Shown one piece after another: positions 15,459 through 16,287 of a stretch of DNA of 16,287 nucleotides. How positions within the stretch are numbered: position 1 is the first letter of the stretch; each line of letters starts with the position of its first letter. This DNA comes from an uncultured Acidimicrobiia bacterium (GTDB lineage Bacteria; Actinomycetota; Acidimicrobiia; Spongiisociales; Spongiisociaceae), in NCBI GenBank assembly GCA_937900165.1, contig CALCCX010000155.1:1-16287 (forward strand), written 5' to 3'. The position numbers and the translations under genes are program-made. Under the pieces are notes generated by a model. It ran no database searches. It saw nothing but the letters and a program-made list of their open reading frames with translations, and was not told the DNA's origin.

Positions 15459-16199
15459 GTGGGCGATCCTCAAGACGTGGTTCACGCAGTCGTCGCATCG
15501 CCCGCCTCTGGTGAGGATGCCATCTGTTTCGCGGCGTCCGTAGCCGGGTTGAGGCGATCCATCGACGGCGGTCGGACCTGGCACGATGCCTACACGTCCT
15601 TGGATCCCAAGGCACCGCTCACAACCTTGACCGTGGCTCTGTCCCCCGATTTCAGGACGGATGAATGTGTGTTTTCAGGAGTGATCGGCGGCATGTTGAG
15701 ATCGATTGACGGTGGGCAGACCTGGTCGATTTTCGAGTCGCCGCCTCCCCCCGCGGCGATCGCTTCTTTCGCAATCTCGCCGGATTTCGCCCGAGATGGC
15801 CTTGCGTTCGCCGCTGCTCTGGAGGATGGCGTGTTTCGCTCGGACGACCGGGGAACAACCTGGTCGGCTTGGAACTTCGGGTTGTTGGATCTCAATGTCC
15901 TGGACCTCGCGATATCTCCGGGGTTCGTCACCGACGAGACCCTCTTCGCCGGAACGGAGAGCGGGATCTTCCGGAGTACCAACGGAGGTCGGGCCTGGCG
16001 CGAGATCGAGTTCCCCTCAGAGCTGACGCCCGTGATCAAACTTGCCATCTCGCCTGATTACGCAAACGATCACACCATTTTCGCCGCCACCGAGTCGGCT
16101 GGGTTGCACCGGTCGACGGACGGTGGAGAGAACTGGGCACCCTCGAGACGTAACACTGCCGTCGACGTCGTCAACGAACTGCTCATATCTCCAAACTTC
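15459..16199 (+). CDS. Asp-box (BNR/YCF48-like) beta-propeller protein, 3' end missing
   Basis: 247 codons of a repeat protein with five Asp-boxes of the form SxDGGxTW: residues 34-41, 82-89, 128-135 (SDDRGTTW), 173-180 (STNGGRAW) and 219-226. Between them recurs a strand motif ISPDFxxDxxxFA about every 45-48 residues, giving a regular propeller with at least five blades; a further ISPNF shows the repeats continued. Such folds occur in sialidases, sortilin-type and photosystem-assembly YCF48 proteins and usually bind partners or glycans. No signal peptide is seen, so it looks cytoplasmic. The GTG start lies 2 nt after the chaperonin stop with GGAAG 11 nt upstream, so the two are almost surely co-translated. 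From codon 248 the frame reads into adapter sequence, so the real C-terminus is unknown. Confidence 0.8.
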
Positions 16200-16287
16200 A
16201 GATCGGAAGAGCGTCGTGTAGGGAAAGAGTGTAGATCTCGGTGGTCGCCGTATCATTAAAAAAAAAAAAAAACGTAAACGCCTCGAA
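16200..16287. other. Illumina adapter contamination, poly-A run and junk tail (artefact)
   Basis: From 16200 the sequence begins AGATCGGAAGAGCGTCGTGT and continues to 16257 as the reverse complement of the TruSeq universal adapter. Then follow 15 A (16258-16272) and 15 unassigned bases. This is not genomic DNA. It creates the false peptide ending in RVGKECRSRWSPYH on the plus strand and a false minus-strand reading frame at 16017-16256. Confidence 0.97.

Noticed and set aside
14218..15615. 465-codon open frame on the minus strand
   Set aside because: It is antisense to the chaperonin gene, has His/Arg-rich low-complexity composition, no recognisable domain and no ribosome-binding site; it is a shadow of the GC-rich coding strand.
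1..16199. CRISPR arrays, tRNA/rRNA genes, transposases, phage or defence genes
   Set aside because: I found no regularly spaced repeats, no recognisable RNA gene and no mobile-element or defence protein motif on either strand.
16017..16256. 79-codon minus-strand frame beginning MIRRPPRSTLFPYTTLFRS
   Set aside because: This peptide is the known translation of Illumina adapter sequence; it is an artefact.

Overview
The window looks like a metagenome-assembled contig from a high-GC bacterium, most likely Actinobacteriota and perhaps an Acidimicrobiia-like lineage. This rests on the lipoproteins with Thr-rich linkers after an AAC-G lipobox, the frequent GTG starts and the dense sugar-uptake operons. 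Chloroflexota cannot be excluded. Taxonomy is an inference; there is no rRNA or tRNA gene. Both ends are suspect. Positions 16200-16257 are Illumina adapter followed by a poly-A run, and the first ~170 bases carry an internal stop and changes at conserved positions.

Layout. The left and middle part (1-9919) is one long minus-strand cluster. In transcription order it holds a Gfo/Idh/MocA oxidoreductase, a zinc-dependent MDR dehydrogenase, an UlaG-like metallo-beta-lactamase-fold protein, a CUT2-type sugar ABC transporter (double ATPase, two permeases, lipoprotein binding protein of the RhaS/LsrB type), and a fused class II aldolase/short-chain dehydrogenase of the rhamnulose-1-phosphate aldolase type (RhaD). 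The last gene is interrupted by TAG exactly where the catalytic Lys of the YxxxK motif should be. Overlaps (GTGA, 8 bp) tie the transporter genes together, and a perfect 17-bp stem-loop separates the binding-protein gene from the aldolase gene.

A ~170-bp divergent control region (about 9920-10092) holds a perfect 12-bp palindrome and a 10+10 imperfect dyad. From it the right part (10093-16199) runs on the plus strand: a Tat-dependent lipoprotein solute-binding protein, a probable attenuator stem-loop, a MalF-like permease, a MalG-like permease with an unusual periplasmic insertion, a strongly divergent GroEL-like chaperonin, and an Asp-box (BNR/YCF48-like) propeller protein cut off by the adapter. 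No ATPase for this CUT1 transporter is present.

Together the window encodes import and breakdown of a sugar, probably a 6-deoxyhexose such as L-rhamnose for the minus-strand operon, plus a second carbohydrate importer. Isomerase and kinase genes are missing and may lie beyond position 1. The most novel item is the chaperonin paralogue: hand alignment puts Asn and Arg at the positions of the GroEL catalytic aspartates D52 and D398. It sits inside a sugar-transport operon, directly followed by a propeller protein. No complete, clearly new defence or mobile system is visible.
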